Program-made: the position numbers and the translations under genes | From: Clostridia bacterium | Lineage (GTDB): Bacteria > Bacillota > Clostridia > Oscillospirales > CAG-272 | Assembly (NCBI GenBank): GCA_017483305.1 | Contig: JAFULC010000001.1 | Location: 1 to 35,854 of the forward strand | DNA: 35,854 bases | Reading direction: 5' to 3' | The notes under the pieces: model-generated | What the model saw: the letters and a program-made list of their open reading frames with translations, nothing else | Told to the model about the DNA's origin: nothing | The model's database searches: none | Part shown: positions 15,942 to 23,640 of the stretch, one piece after another | Position numbering within the stretch: position 1 is the first letter of the stretch | Layout of the letters: each line of letters begins with the position of its first letter

Positions 15942-16152
15942 CAATGCAGTCCTCGTTATACCACTCTTTTCATTCTGTTCCGTACATTTATACGTCTTCC
16001 CTTAACGCAGAAAATACGCGTCGGTCTACTTGCAAAGCTGCGTTCGGCGACGGGCTCCGGGGTGATTTAACGCAAAAAGCAAACTTTACCGTCTCGCACC
16101 GTTGCGACGGCTCTCTGAAAAGTGCTTAAGGGTCGCTCCCCATCCTTGCTTT
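15911..16152 (-). promoter_or_regulatory. T-box riboswitch with isoleucine (ATC) specifier before ilvA
   Basis: Stem I elements AGAGAGCCGTCGCAACGG and GCGAGACGGTAAAG are followed by TTAA-ATC-ACCCCGGAGC. This puts the specifier ATC at complement 16066-16064, in the same register from CCGGAGC as the CTC of the ilvB leader. ATC is an isoleucine codon. The T-box itself reads AAAAGAGTGGTATAACGAGG (15970-15951), keeping the UGGU bulge but departing from the usual ACCGCG that follows. Uncharged tRNA-Ile is inferred to permit ilvA-ridA transcription. The terminator lies at 15911-15941. Confidence 0.86.
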
Positions 16153-16157
16153 CATTA

Positions 16158-16186
16158 ATTATAATCTTCTTTTTTTTCTTTGTCAA
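16158..16186 (-). promoter_or_regulatory. Sigma-A-type promoter of ilvA T-box transcript
   Basis: TTGACA (16186-16181) and TATAAT (16163-16158) on the minus strand are both perfect consensus hexamers with 17-nt spacing. The start would be near 16150. It is divergent from the promoter of the DUF1846 gene. Confidence 0.9.
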
Positions 16187-16275
16187 TATCGAATTCGTAG
16201 AAAAAGGCTTTTCCTATGCTTGAGCTTTTGGTTATTTTGAACAAACAAAAAATTTTTAAAAAAGTTCAAAATCTC

Positions 16276-16304
16276 TTGAAAAAGCGCGAATAATGTGATA
16301 CAAT
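16276..16304 (+). promoter_or_regulatory. Sigma-A-type promoter of the DUF1846 gene
   Basis: TTGAAA (16276-16281) and TACAAT (16299-16304) are separated by 17 nt. They lie about 50 nt upstream of the start codon on the plus strand. Confidence 0.75.
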
Positions 16305-16356
16305 AATATTTGTATTTGTTATTATAACGCTCTTTGTGAGGAAGGTGAGGCGCTTT

Positions 16357-17850
16357 ATGTGTAAGATCGGTTTTGATAACGAAAAATATCTCGAGCTGCA
16401 ATCGAAGCATATCCGCGAGCGGATCGCGCAGTTCGGAGGCAAGCTCTATCTCGAGTTTGGCGGCAAGCTTTTTGACGACTATCACGCTGCGCGCGTTCTC
16501 CCCGGCTTCGCTCCCGACTCCAAGCTGCAAATGCTGCTTCAGCTCAAGGACGACGCCGAAATAGTCATTGCTATAAACGCAAGCGACATCGAGAAGAACA
16601 AGGTCAGAGGCGATCTCGGTATCACCTACGACCTCGACGTTATGCGCCTTATCGACGCCTTCAGAAGCGTTGATCTTTACGTCGGAAGCGTAGTCCTCAC
16701 AAGATACGAGTCCCAGCCCTCCGCAGAGCTTTTCGCCAACAAGCTCCAGAACCTCGGCGTCAAGGTCTACCGCCACTATTCGATCCCCGGATATCCTTAC
16801 AACATCGAGGGCATCGTCAGCGAGAAGGGCTACGGCAAGAACGATTACATCGAGACCTCGCGCCGCCTCGTCATCGTCACCGCACCCGGTCCCGGAAGCG
16901 GCAAGATGGCGACCTGCCTCTCCCAGCTCTATCACGAGAATCTGCGCGGAGTCAAGGCGGGATACGCGAAGTTCGAGACATTCCCGATCTGGAATATTCC
17001 GCTCAAGCACCCCGTAAACCTCGCCTACGAGGCGGCAACCGCCGACCTCAACGACGTCAATATGATCGACCCCTTCCACCTGGACGCTTACGGTCAGACC
17101 GCGGTCAACTACAACCGCGACGTCGAGATATTCCCAGTGCTTGAGGCTACCTTCAAGAAGATCCACGGCTCCTCACCCTACAAATCCCCCACGGATATGG
17201 GAGTTAATATGGCAGGCAACTGCATCATCGACGACGAGGTCTGCCGCGAGGCTTCAAGGCAGGAGATAATCCGCCGTTATTACGCGGCTCTTTGCGAGCA
17301 AAAGGAAAATGTGAACACCAACGATACCGACACGGTCGGAAAGCTCGATCTGCTTATGCAGCAGGCGGGTGTCAGCGTGCTTGACCGCAAGGTCGTTGCG
17401 GCGGCAAACGACAGAGCGGAGGCAACAGGCGCTCCCGCGGCGGCGATGGAGCTGCCGAACGGCGAGATAATCACAGGCAAGACCTCCTCCCTGCTCGGCG
17501 CATCCGCGGCGCTCATTCTCAATGCGCTCAAAGCACTTGCGGGAATCGACGACGAGGTCGAGCTCATCTCTCCCTCGATAATCGAGCCCGTGCAGCAGCT
17601 CAAGGTCGGTCATCTCGGCAACCATAACCCAAGATTGCACATAGATGAAGTGCTTATCGCGCTCTCGATCAGTGCGGTCACGTCGGAGACCGCCGCCAAG
17701 GCGCTCAGTCAGCTCAGCGAGCTGAAGGACTGCGAGGCGCACTCCTCGGTGATTCTTTCAATGGTGGACAGCCGAACCTTCAAAAAGCTCGGCGTGAACA
17801 TCACCTGCGAGCCGCAGTATCAGATCAAAAAGCTTTATCACGCGAAGTGA
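16357..17850 (+). CDS. DUF1846 (UPF0371) family protein
   Basis: This 497-residue cytosolic protein matches the DUF1846 family, found in many Firmicutes, by its MCKIGFDNEKYLELQSKHIRERI start, KLYLEFGGKLFDDYHAARVLPGF and the P-loop-like APGPGSGKMATCLSQLYHE near residues 177-194. The family has a solved Rossmann-like structure, but I know of no established reaction. The ATG at 16357 follows GGTGAGG; upstream in-frame codons add seven unlike residues. It stands alone on the plus strand, divergent from ilvA, with its own promoter and a 14-bp palindromic terminator. Neighbours do not indicate a pathway. No truncation is seen. Confidence 0.9.
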   Translation: MCKIGFDNEKYLELQSKHIRERIAQFGGKLYLEFGGKLFDDYHAARVLPGFAPDSKLQMLLQLKDDAEIVIAINASDIEKNKVRGDLGITYDLDVMRLIDAFRSVDLYVGSVVLTRYESQPSAELFANKLQNLGVKVYRHYSIPGYPYNIEGIVSEKGYGKNDYIETSRRLVIVTAPGPGSGKMATCLSQLYHENLRGVKAGYAKFETFPIWNIPLKHPVNLAYEAATADLNDVNMIDPFHLDAYGQTAVNYNRDVEIFPVLEATFKKIHGSSPYKSPTDMGVNMAGNCIIDDEVCREASRQEIIRRYYAALCEQKENVNTNDTDTVGKLDLLMQQAGVSVLDRKVVAAANDRAEATGAPAAAMELPNGEIITGKTSSLLGASAALILNALKALAGIDDEVELISPSIIEPVQQLKVGHLGNHNPRLHIDEVLIALSISAVTSETAAKALSQLSELKDCEAHSSVILSMVDSRTFKKLGVNITCEPQYQIKKLYHAK

Positions 17851-17860
17851 ATTAAATAAC

Positions 17861-17894
17861 AAAATCGGCAGAGAGATCTCTGCCGATTTTGTTT
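17861..17894 (+). terminator. Palindromic terminator after the DUF1846 gene
   Basis: AAAATCGGCAGAGA (17861-17874) pairs with TCTCTGCCGATTTT (17877-17890), a 14-bp perfect palindrome starting 11 nt after the stop. T/A-rich arms and GTTT follow. It lies between convergent genes and may serve both strands. Confidence 0.8.
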
Positions 17895-17895
17895 C

Positions 17896-17955
17896 GTGGG
17901 GCGGGAGTTATCTCCTGCCGTACGGTGATTCGGCGGTAGCAAGCCCCGCCCTACA
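17896..17955. repeat. Short GC-rich dispersed repeat
   Basis: GGGCGGGAG, CTCCTGCCGTACGG and GGTAGCAAGCCCCGCCCTAC form nested complementary parts. A related shorter copy is at 9195-9230. It lies between the convergent DUF1846 and radical SAM genes. No function is visible. Confidence 0.45.
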
Positions 17956-17982
17956 ATATTACAGAAGCGGCATCGCGCCGTT

Positions 17983-18873
17983 TTATTTCTTAAATTCGGG
18001 CGTGTATTTTCTGTCCGCCGAGGAGATGCGCTGAAAATATCCGTCGAATCCGAGCTCGACGGCAAGCCTCATCACGCTGTCGTACTCAAACGAGGTCACG
18101 CGGCGCGAAAGATTTTTAAAATCGCCCGGACGACCCGACTCAATATAAAAATCGGGGGTATACTGACTCATAAGGCTGAGTCTGACGCTGTCCGTACCGT
18201 ATTCGGCGGCGATATATTTCAAGATCTCGAAGGAATCTTCTCTGTGACCCGGGAGCACGAGATGGCGCACAAGCACGCCGCCGATCATCCTGCCCTCGCC
18301 GTCAAATCGCGGTCTGCCCGTCTGACGTATCATCTCACCAAGTGCTCTGCCCGCAATTTCAAAATAATCGGGTGCGGACGAATACGCATTGGCAACCGCG
18401 GGATCAAAATACTTGAAATCGGGCAAATAAACGTCGACAAGCCCGTCAAGCAGCCGCAACGCCTCGACCGACTCATACCCTCCGCTGTTCCAGACGACAG
18501 GTAATTTCAATCTCGGCTTTATCCGACGGAGCAGTCGCGCAAGCGCGACGGTGTAGTGTGTCGGTGTGACCAGCTCAATGCACTCCGCGCCACGCGAAGC
18601 AAGGTCAAATATAGCCGCCTCAAGCTCGTCGTCAGTCATCCTCTGACCGCAAGCGCCGCCGCTTATATCCTTGTTCTGACAGTAAACACAATGCAGGTTA
18701 CAGCCCGCAAAAAAGACCGTTCCCGCGCCGCGCTCACCCGAAATGCAGGGCTCCTCCCAGGTGTGTAGCATCGTCTTTGCAACAAAGATCTCATCGGGAG
18801 CGTTGCAGACCCCAAGCTTGCCCGACGAGCGATCCCCACCGCATCCTCTCGGACAAATATTACATTTACTCAA
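17983..18873 (-). CDS. PflX-like radical SAM protein (COG1313 type)
   Basis: This 296-residue radical SAM protein has the cluster motif AGCNLHCVYCQN (CxxxCxxC) near residue 57. It also carries an N-terminal four-Cys segment, CNICPRGCGGDR followed by LGVC, characteristic of the PflX group of putative glycyl-radical-enzyme-activase relatives. Further features are the GG-E-type stretch near residue 125 (VVWNSGGYES) and LPDFKYFDP near 145. The substrate is unknown. A TTG at 18873 is chosen because the GGGAGG ribosome site is 8 nt upstream, whereas the in-frame GTG at 18882 overlaps that site. It is a single gene between convergent DUF1846 and divergent cinA. Confidence 0.85.
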   Translation of the reverse strand: MSKCNICPRGCGGDRSSGKLGVCNAPDEIFVAKTMLHTWEEPCISGERGAGTVFFAGCNLHCVYCQNKDISGGACGQRMTDDELEAAIFDLASRGAECIELVTPTHYTVALARLLRRIKPRLKLPVVWNSGGYESVEALRLLDGLVDVYLPDFKYFDPAVANAYSSAPDYFEIAGRALGEMIRQTGRPRFDGEGRMIGGVLVRHLVLPGHREDSFEILKYIAAEYGTDSVRLSLMSQYTPDFYIESGRPGDFKNLSRRVTSFEYDSVMRLAVELGFDGYFQRISSADRKYTPEFKK

Positions 18874-18906
18874 TCCGCACACCTCCCTTTCGCGTTCTTA
18901 CGTTGA

Positions 18907-18935
18907 ATTATACTATAAATTTCGCTTCAAATCAA
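18907..18935 (-). promoter_or_regulatory. Sigma-A-type promoter of the radical SAM gene
   Basis: TTGATT (18935-18930) and TATAAT (18912-18907) on the minus strand are separated by 17 nt, about 35 nt upstream of the start codon. Confidence 0.78.
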
Positions 18936-18953
18936 GCCTTTTGCAAAAATGTC

Positions 18954-18982
18954 TTTACTTTCGGCGCAAAAAGTGGTACAAT
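18954..18982 (+). promoter_or_regulatory. Sigma-A-type promoter of the CinA-domain gene
   Basis: TTTACT (18954-18959) and TACAAT (18977-18982) are spaced by 17 nt on the plus strand. They are divergent from the radical SAM promoter 20 nt away. Confidence 0.65.
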
Positions 18983-19039
18983 ATACCTGTACTATGTTAC
19001 AACTATGCCATATCAAGCAGCAGAATGGAGATATAATAT

Positions 19040-19570
19040 ATGAAACGAATCGAAATAAACGCCCCCGAGCTCAATTCTCTCTTTTCGGAATCGGAGGGAT
19101 GGTATGCCTTGGCGGTCAAGGAGCTGACCGACCGCAAGCTGACGGTCTCGACCGCCGAATCCTGCACGGGCGGACTTATCGGCAAAATGTTCACCGACGT
19201 GTCGGGCGCATCCGCCGCCTTTGTCGGAGGTATGATAACCTATACCAACCACATAAAGATAAATAAGCTTGGCGTGAGCGCCGAGACGATAAATGCGCAC
19301 ACCGAGGTCAGCTACGAGTGCGCCTGCGAGATGGCAGAGCGTGCGCGCGAGCTTTTTGAGAGCGATCTTGCGATCGCCGCGACCGGCTACGCGGGGCCTG
19401 CGGGCGGCAACGGCAAGGACGCCGTAGGAACGGTCTATCTCGGAATTGCAACCCCAAAAAGCACTACGGTCTGGCGACTCAGCTTCGGTCAGATCCCGCG
19501 CGACACGATACGTAACCGCACCGCGCTTTTTGCCGTCAAGGTCCTTCTTGAAGCCGTCAAGGACGAATAA
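19040..19570 (+). CDS. CinA C-terminal domain protein, nicotinamide-nucleotide amidohydrolase (PncC)
   Basis: This 176-residue stand-alone CinA C-terminal domain hydrolyses nicotinamide mononucleotide to nicotinate mononucleotide in NAD salvage. The motif TVSTAESCTGGLIGKMFTDVSGAS (residues 34-57) contains the conserved Ser-Cys-Thr-Gly-Gly pocket. It is followed by GGMITYTNHIKINKLGVS and ATGYAGPAGG near residue 116, where most homologues have AGPGGG. It lacks the MoCF-like N-terminal domain of full-length CinA. An N-terminal extension of about 25 residues precedes the core. It lies 152 nt upstream of pfkA on the same strand, but pfkA has its own promoter, so shared transcription is not required. 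Confidence 0.88.
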   Translation: MKRIEINAPELNSLFSESEGWYALAVKELTDRKLTVSTAESCTGGLIGKMFTDVSGASAAFVGGMITYTNHIKINKLGVSAETINAHTEVSYECACEMAERARELFESDLAIAATGYAGPAGGNGKDAVGTVYLGIATPKSTTVWRLSFGQIPRDTIRNRTALFAVKVLLEAVKDE

Positions 19571-19636
19571 AAGACAAAAAACCGACCTTTTTTGACAAAA
19601 AACACGAAATATTTTTGATAATTTTTCGTTAAGCTC

Positions 19637-19665
19637 TTGATTTAATGCAAAAAATATATTAAAAT
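19637..19665 (+). promoter_or_regulatory. Sigma-A-type promoter of pfkA
   Basis: TTGATT (19637-19642) and TAAAAT (19660-19665) are separated by 17 nt. They are followed by a 50-nt leader ending in a GAAAGG ribosome site. Confidence 0.78.
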
Positions 19666-19722
19666 ATACCTTGGCTTCGGAAAGCCAATACAGTAAATAT
19701 TATCCGAAAGGAAAACAATAAA

Positions 19723-20799
19723 ATGGCAAAATTCAGAAAAATAGGCGTATTGACCTCGGGCGGTGACGCTCCCGGTATGAACGCGGCGATCCGCGCCGTA
19801 ACCAGAAAGGCTCTCTCCGAGGGCATTGAGGTAGTTGGAATAAACGAGGGATACAGCGGACTTATAAACGGCGACATTCGCCCCCTTACCAGCCGCTCGG
19901 TATCCAATATCATCACCCACGGCGGTACGATGCTTTATAGCTCACGTTGCCCCGAGTTTGCAACTCCCGAGGGTATGGCAAAGGCTATCAAGACCTGCGA
20001 GGAGAATCAGATCGATGCCATCGTCGCTCTCGGCGGCGACGGAACCTTCCGCGGCGCGACCGATCTGACCAATCACGGAATCCCCTCGATCGGTATCCCC
20101 TGCACCATCGACAACGACATAAGCGCAACCGAGTACACCATCGGATTCGACACCGCGATGAACACGGTTCTCAACATGGTCGGCGCGCTCCGCGAGACCT
20201 GCGAGTCTCACGCAAGATGCAACATCATTGAGGTAATGGGCCGCGATAGCGGTATGATCGCGCTTTACGCGGGTATTTCCTCGGGCGCGGTCGCGATCGC
20301 GATCCCCGAGGTCCCCTTTGACGAGGCTTATGCTATCTCCCGCTTCCAGCACGCAAGAGACTGCGGAAAGAGAGGTATGATAGGCGTGTTTGCCGAGGGC
20401 GTTTCGCTCGACCGTGAGCACAAATACAGCGAGGTTTTCGGAAGAAAGCTCGAGGAGCAGACGGGTATCGAGACCAAGTTTGCACGCCTCGGTCACATAG
20501 TCCGCGGCGGCTCGCCCACACTCCGCGACCGTCTCACCGCAACCCAGATGGGTGCAAACGCGGTAAGCTGCTTGCTCGAGGGCAAGAGCAACGTCGTAAT
20601 GTGCGTTCACGAGGGTAGGATCACCACCGCAGACATCAACTACGCGCTAGTGCTCGACAGAATGTACAAGGGCAGACTCAAGGACGGTGACCTTGACCGC
20701 TTCAGCCCCGACGCGATCGCCGAAATGAAGTCGGAATGCGCGTATAAGCAGGCGAAGATGGAAAGACTTTACCGCCTGTCCTTCGATATCGGAGTTTAA
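19723..20799 (+). CDS. pfkA: 6-phosphofructokinase, ATP-type motif
   Basis: This 358-residue glycolytic enzyme phosphorylates fructose 6-phosphate at C1. The nucleotide loop is LTSGGDAPGMNAAIR, and GGDGTFRGA (residues 104-112) has Gly107, the residue used by ATP-dependent enzymes, where PPi enzymes carry Asp. The catalytic TIDND follows at 128-132. The position just before it is Cys127 (PCTIDND), whereas ATP enzymes usually have Gly and PPi enzymes Lys. MGRDSGMIA and LGHIVRGGSPTLRDR complete the substrate site. The length is about 40 residues longer than E. coli PfkA, mostly at the C-terminus. ATP dependence is therefore likely but not certain. It ends with a strong terminator. Confidence 0.92.
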   Translation: MAKFRKIGVLTSGGDAPGMNAAIRAVTRKALSEGIEVVGINEGYSGLINGDIRPLTSRSVSNIITHGGTMLYSSRCPEFATPEGMAKAIKTCEENQIDAIVALGGDGTFRGATDLTNHGIPSIGIPCTIDNDISATEYTIGFDTAMNTVLNMVGALRETCESHARCNIIEVMGRDSGMIALYAGISSGAVAIAIPEVPFDEAYAISRFQHARDCGKRGMIGVFAEGVSLDREHKYSEVFGRKLEEQTGIETKFARLGHIVRGGSPTLRDRLTATQMGANAVSCLLEGKSNVVMCVHEGRITTADINYALVLDRMYKGRLKDGDLDRFSPDAIAEMKSECAYKQAKMERLYRLSFDIGV

Positions 20800-20807
20800 T
20801 ATCTTTG

Positions 20808-20840
20808 CGAGAAGCCTTGCAAAAGGCTTCTCGTTTTTTT
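20808..20840 (+). terminator. Intrinsic terminator of pfkA
   Basis: CGAGAAGCCTT (20808-20818) and AAGGCTTCTCG (20823-20833) form an 11-bp perfect stem with a GCAA loop, followed by seven T. Confidence 0.95.
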
Positions 20841-20843
20841 ATG

Positions 20844-20924
20844 AAGTAACTAAATGTGACGAAGGATGTTCATTTTCTGCCCACAGCTGCAGAAAATGAA
20901 CATATCTCGTCGCACAAGTTACTT
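20844..20924. repeat. 81-nt near-palindrome bounded by AAGTAACT/AGTTACTT
   Basis: Three nested complementary arms are visible: AAGTAACT (20844-20851) with AGTTACTT (20917-20924); TGTGACGA (20855-20862) with TCGTCGCA (20907-20914, one G-U type difference); and ATGTTCATTTTCTGC (20866-20880) with GCAGAAAATGAACAT (20889-20903), perfect over 15 bp. The loop is 8 nt. Short unpaired stretches separate the arms at matching places. There is no T tail. It could be a miniature inverted-repeat element or a folded RNA gene. It starts directly after the pfkA terminator. Confidence 0.75.
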
Positions 20925-20947
20925 TTGAGAACATTATCATTAAAACA

Positions 20948-21090
20948 ATCCCTCACCCGCTATCGCGGGAGCTCCCTTTACACAAGGGAGCCTTGTTTTA
21001 AATCCGTCTCCCATTTACACAAGGGAGACATATTTTTTTCGTTTCTCTTCTCTACACATGGGAGCCTTGTTTTAATCCCCTCCCCACACC
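20948..21090. repeat. Tandem-like GGGAGCC hairpin repeats between pfkA and the marR-like gene
   Basis: Three related palindromic units contain TACACAAGGGAG or TACACATGGGAG: around 20970-21000, 21003-21030 and 21050-21080. Two are followed by CCTTGTTTTAA. The first forms GCTCCCTT/AAGGGAGC and is preceded by CCCGCTATCGCGGGAG. This type of repeat is widespread in Clostridia and is not coding. The remaining sequence up to the promoter (21090-21216) shows another CCGC/GCGG-type fold at about 21150 and no gene. Confidence 0.65.
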
Positions 21091-21216
21091 TCAAAAACCC
21101 CTTTTTGCCAAGCCGAAGTTTACATAGCAAACTCGCAGAGTAAACCGCACGCGGTTTACGTATGTTTTCCCAAAAAGCGAAAATAGAAAATAAGCAAAAT
21201 TTCACACAAAATTCAC

Positions 21217-21271
21217 TTGACATTTCCCCACTTCGTGATATAATTAAATAGTTAACGGTTAACAAGTTAAC
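21217..21271 (+). promoter_or_regulatory. Promoter with triple GTTAAC operator for marR-ABC operon
   Basis: TTGACA (21217-21222) and TATAAT (21239-21244) are spaced by 16 nt. Immediately downstream, over the expected start site, three copies of the palindrome GTTAAC lie at 21251-21256, 21258-21263 and 21266-21271. A MarR-family dimer bound here would block transcription. The position suggests autoregulation by the gene downstream. Confidence 0.8.
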
Positions 21272-21307
21272 TTTTTGTCAAAATACACTACCGAAAGGAA
21301 AATTATC

Positions 21308-21841
21308 TTGTCAGAAAACAAAGAATTAACTCAATCGCCACGTGAGAGCGCCGAGCATCGCGGCGTACACTCCTTCATAATGGCAAACATCATGCACCGC
21401 CGAGCGATCGACCGCCGGGCGATCAGTATCGGCATGGACCCCGACTCCTCTGCCGCAGGCATACACCGAGGGCAGCACAGAATGCTTATGTACCTCTCGA
21501 AATGCAAAACAACACCCTCCCAAAAGGACCTTGCAAAATGCTTCGAGATCAGCCCCGCCGCAGTTGCGGTCTCGCTCAAAAAGCTCGAGAGCGAGGGATA
21601 TATCAAGCGTGAAAAGTGCTCCGAGCGCTCAGACTCGCGATATAACGAGATCAAAATCACAGAGCTTGGAAGAAAAGTCGTTTCCGGAAGCTGCAAATAC
21701 TTCCGACACGTCGACAGTCAAGCCTTCAAGGGCTTTACCGACGAGGAGCTTGAGGTCTTTGCAGATCTGCTCGAGCGCGTACAGGAAAATCTGAAGAATA
21801 TCGAACCGCTTTCCTCCGCGGCAGAGGATAGGCGCGAATAA
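21308..21841 (+). CDS. MarR-family transcriptional regulator
   Basis: This winged-helix DNA-binding protein has 177 residues with the TTG start at 21308, which has AAAGGA 9 nt upstream. A further in-frame TTG at 21275 lies in the operator region and has no ribosome site. The MarR core is visible: HRGQHRMLMYLSKCKTTPSQKDLAKCFEISPAAVAVSLKKLESEGYIKREKCSERSDSRYNEIKITELGRKV. It contains the recognition helix and the D-x-R wing. The N-terminal extension contains a MHRRAIDRRAIS helix. It precedes two ABC exporter genes by 37 nt and probably represses the operon through the triple GTTAAC sites. The ligand is unknown. Confidence 0.92.
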   Translation: MSENKELTQSPRESAEHRGVHSFIMANIMHRRAIDRRAISIGMDPDSSAAGIHRGQHRMLMYLSKCKTTPSQKDLAKCFEISPAAVAVSLKKLESEGYIKREKCSERSDSRYNEIKITELGRKVVSGSCKYFRHVDSQAFKGFTDEELEVFADLLERVQENLKNIEPLSSAAEDRRE

Positions 21842-21878
21842 AGGCCGCATCGCAATTCACGAAAGGAACCCCAGCAAA

Positions 21879-23639
21879 ATGAAAAGATGGATGAAATACG
21901 TAAAGCCCTACCTGCTTTACTTTATTTTAGGACCGCTCTGTATGATCGTCGAGGTCATCGGCGAGGTGCTGATGCCAATGTATCTCGCAGAGGTCATTAA
22001 CGGCGCGGTCAAGGGCACTCTCACAAACGAGGGAAGCCTTTGGGTAATGGTAAAAATGATCGGCACCGCCCTGATCATGATGATCGGAGGCGTGGGAGGC
22101 TCGTACTTCGGCGCTAAAGCGTCGGTCAACTTCGCCGCAGATCTGCGCGCAGACCTATTCAAAAAGGTCCAGGGCTACAGCTTTGCCAATATCGATAAAT
22201 TCTCGACCGCCTCGCTCATCACCCGACTTACCAACGACGTAACTCAGGTGCAGATGTTCGTCAATATGATGCTGCGCATGATGCTCCGCTCCCCCGGTAT
22301 GCTCATAGGCGGCGTTATCATGGCGATCAGACTAAGCCCCTCGCTCTCGGTTGTCATGGCGGTCACAATTCCCCTGCTTCTTATCTCAATGGCGATCATT
22401 ATCGCTCGCGGTATGCCCCGCTTCTCGAGAATGCAGACCAAGATCGACGCGCTCAACTCAACGGTTCAGGAAAACATCACCAACGTGCGCGTTGTCAAGT
22501 CCTTCGTCCGCGAGGATTTTGAGACCGAAAAATTCGAAGGCTCGAACAAAAACCTCAAGGGCGCGGGTATGTCGGCAATGAAGAATATGATCTTTATGCA
22601 GCCGGTTCAGAGCTTCTTTATGTACATCACCACCGGACTTGTTATCTGGTTCGGAAGCATCCTCGTTATTAACAATTTCGATAGCTTCGGCGTCAATTCG
22701 TCGTTCGGCGTCGGTGAGCTTTCATCCTTTATAAACTACGTCGGTCAGATACTGATGTCGCTTATGATGGTCACCTTCCTGCTTATGTTCTCCTCGCGTG
22801 CGCTCGCATCGGTCAAGCGTATCAACGAGGTGCTGGACGAAAAGATCGATATCGTCGACGGCGATAATGCCGACAACAGCATGACCGTCGAGAAGGGCGA
22901 GATCGAATTTCGCAACGTCACCTACCGCTACTATAAGAACAGCGAGGAGCCCGTGCTTGCCAATATCGATCTGAAGATCGAGGCGGGCAGCACCGTCGGC
23001 ATCATCGGCTCTACGGGATGCGGAAAGACCACGCTTGTTTCGCTTATTCCCCGTCTTTACGACACCGACGAGGGAGAGGTGCTCGTTGACGGCAGGAACG
23101 TCAAGGACTACACGCTCTACAATCTCCGCGAGGGCGTTGGAATGGTTCTCCAGAAGAACGTGCTCTTCTCGGGCACGATCGAGGAAAATCTCCGTTGGGG
23201 CAACGAAAACGCAACCGACGAGGAGATGTTCGCCGCGGCTGAGAGCGCGCAGGCGGACAAATTCGTCAAGAACTTTACCCTCGGATACAAGACCGAGCTC
23301 GGTCAGGGCGGTGTCAACGTCTCGGGCGGACAGAAGCAGAGGCTTTGTATTGCCCGCGCACTGCTCAAGGAGCCCAAGATAATCATTCTCGATGACTCGA
23401 CCTCGGCTGTCGATACCGCTACCGAGGCACAGATACGCCGCGCCTTCCGCGAGGAGCTTGCGGCGTCGACAAAGATCATAATCGCCCAGCGTATCTCCTC
23501 GGTCAAGGATGCCGACATGATAGTCGTCATGGACGACGGCAAAATAACCGGAGTCGGCACTCACGACTATCTTATGGAAAACAACGTCGAGTATCAGGAG
23601 ATATTCAACTCGCAGATCTCGGGAAAGGACGGTAACTGA
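21879..23639 (+). CDS. ABC exporter subunit with degenerate ATP site
   Basis: This 586-residue half transporter has six membrane helices in the first 310 residues and an ATPase domain after residue 340. Walker A is GSTGCGKTTL (377-386), the signature is VSGGQ (481-485) and Walker B is IIILDD. The residue after the Walker B Asp is Asp506 where a catalytic Glu is expected, and the H-loop His is replaced by Gln537 (IIAQRIS). Those changes mark the non-catalytic partner of heterodimeric exporters of the TM287/288, BmrCD and LmrCD type. It is followed one base later by the second half transporter. It probably exports drugs or peptides; the substrate is not deducible. Confidence 0.92.
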   Translation: MKRWMKYVKPYLLYFILGPLCMIVEVIGEVLMPMYLAEVINGAVKGTLTNEGSLWVMVKMIGTALIMMIGGVGGSYFGAKASVNFAADLRADLFKKVQGYSFANIDKFSTASLITRLTNDVTQVQMFVNMMLRMMLRSPGMLIGGVIMAIRLSPSLSVVMAVTIPLLLISMAIIIARGMPRFSRMQTKIDALNSTVQENITNVRVVKSFVREDFETEKFEGSNKNLKGAGMSAMKNMIFMQPVQSFFMYITTGLVIWFGSILVINNFDSFGVNSSFGVGELSSFINYVGQILMSLMMVTFLLMFSSRALASVKRINEVLDEKIDIVDGDNADNSMTVEKGEIEFRNVTYRYYKNSEEPVLANIDLKIEAGSTVGIIGSTGCGKTTLVSLIPRLYDTDEGEVLVDGRNVKDYTLYNLREGVGMVLQKNVLFSGTIEENLRWGNENATDEEMFAAAESAQADKFVKNFTLGYKTELGQGGVNVSGGQKQRLCIARALLKEPKIIILDDSTSAVDTATEAQIRRAFREELAASTKIIIAQRISSVKDADMIVVMDDGKITGVGTHDYLMENNVEYQEIFNSQISGKDGN

Positions 23640-23640
23640 T

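Noticed and set aside
20948..21090. CRISPR or IS end interpretation of the GGGAGCC repeats
   Set aside because: There are only three imperfect palindromic units and no transposase or cas gene; they fit a common dispersed clostridial repeat type.
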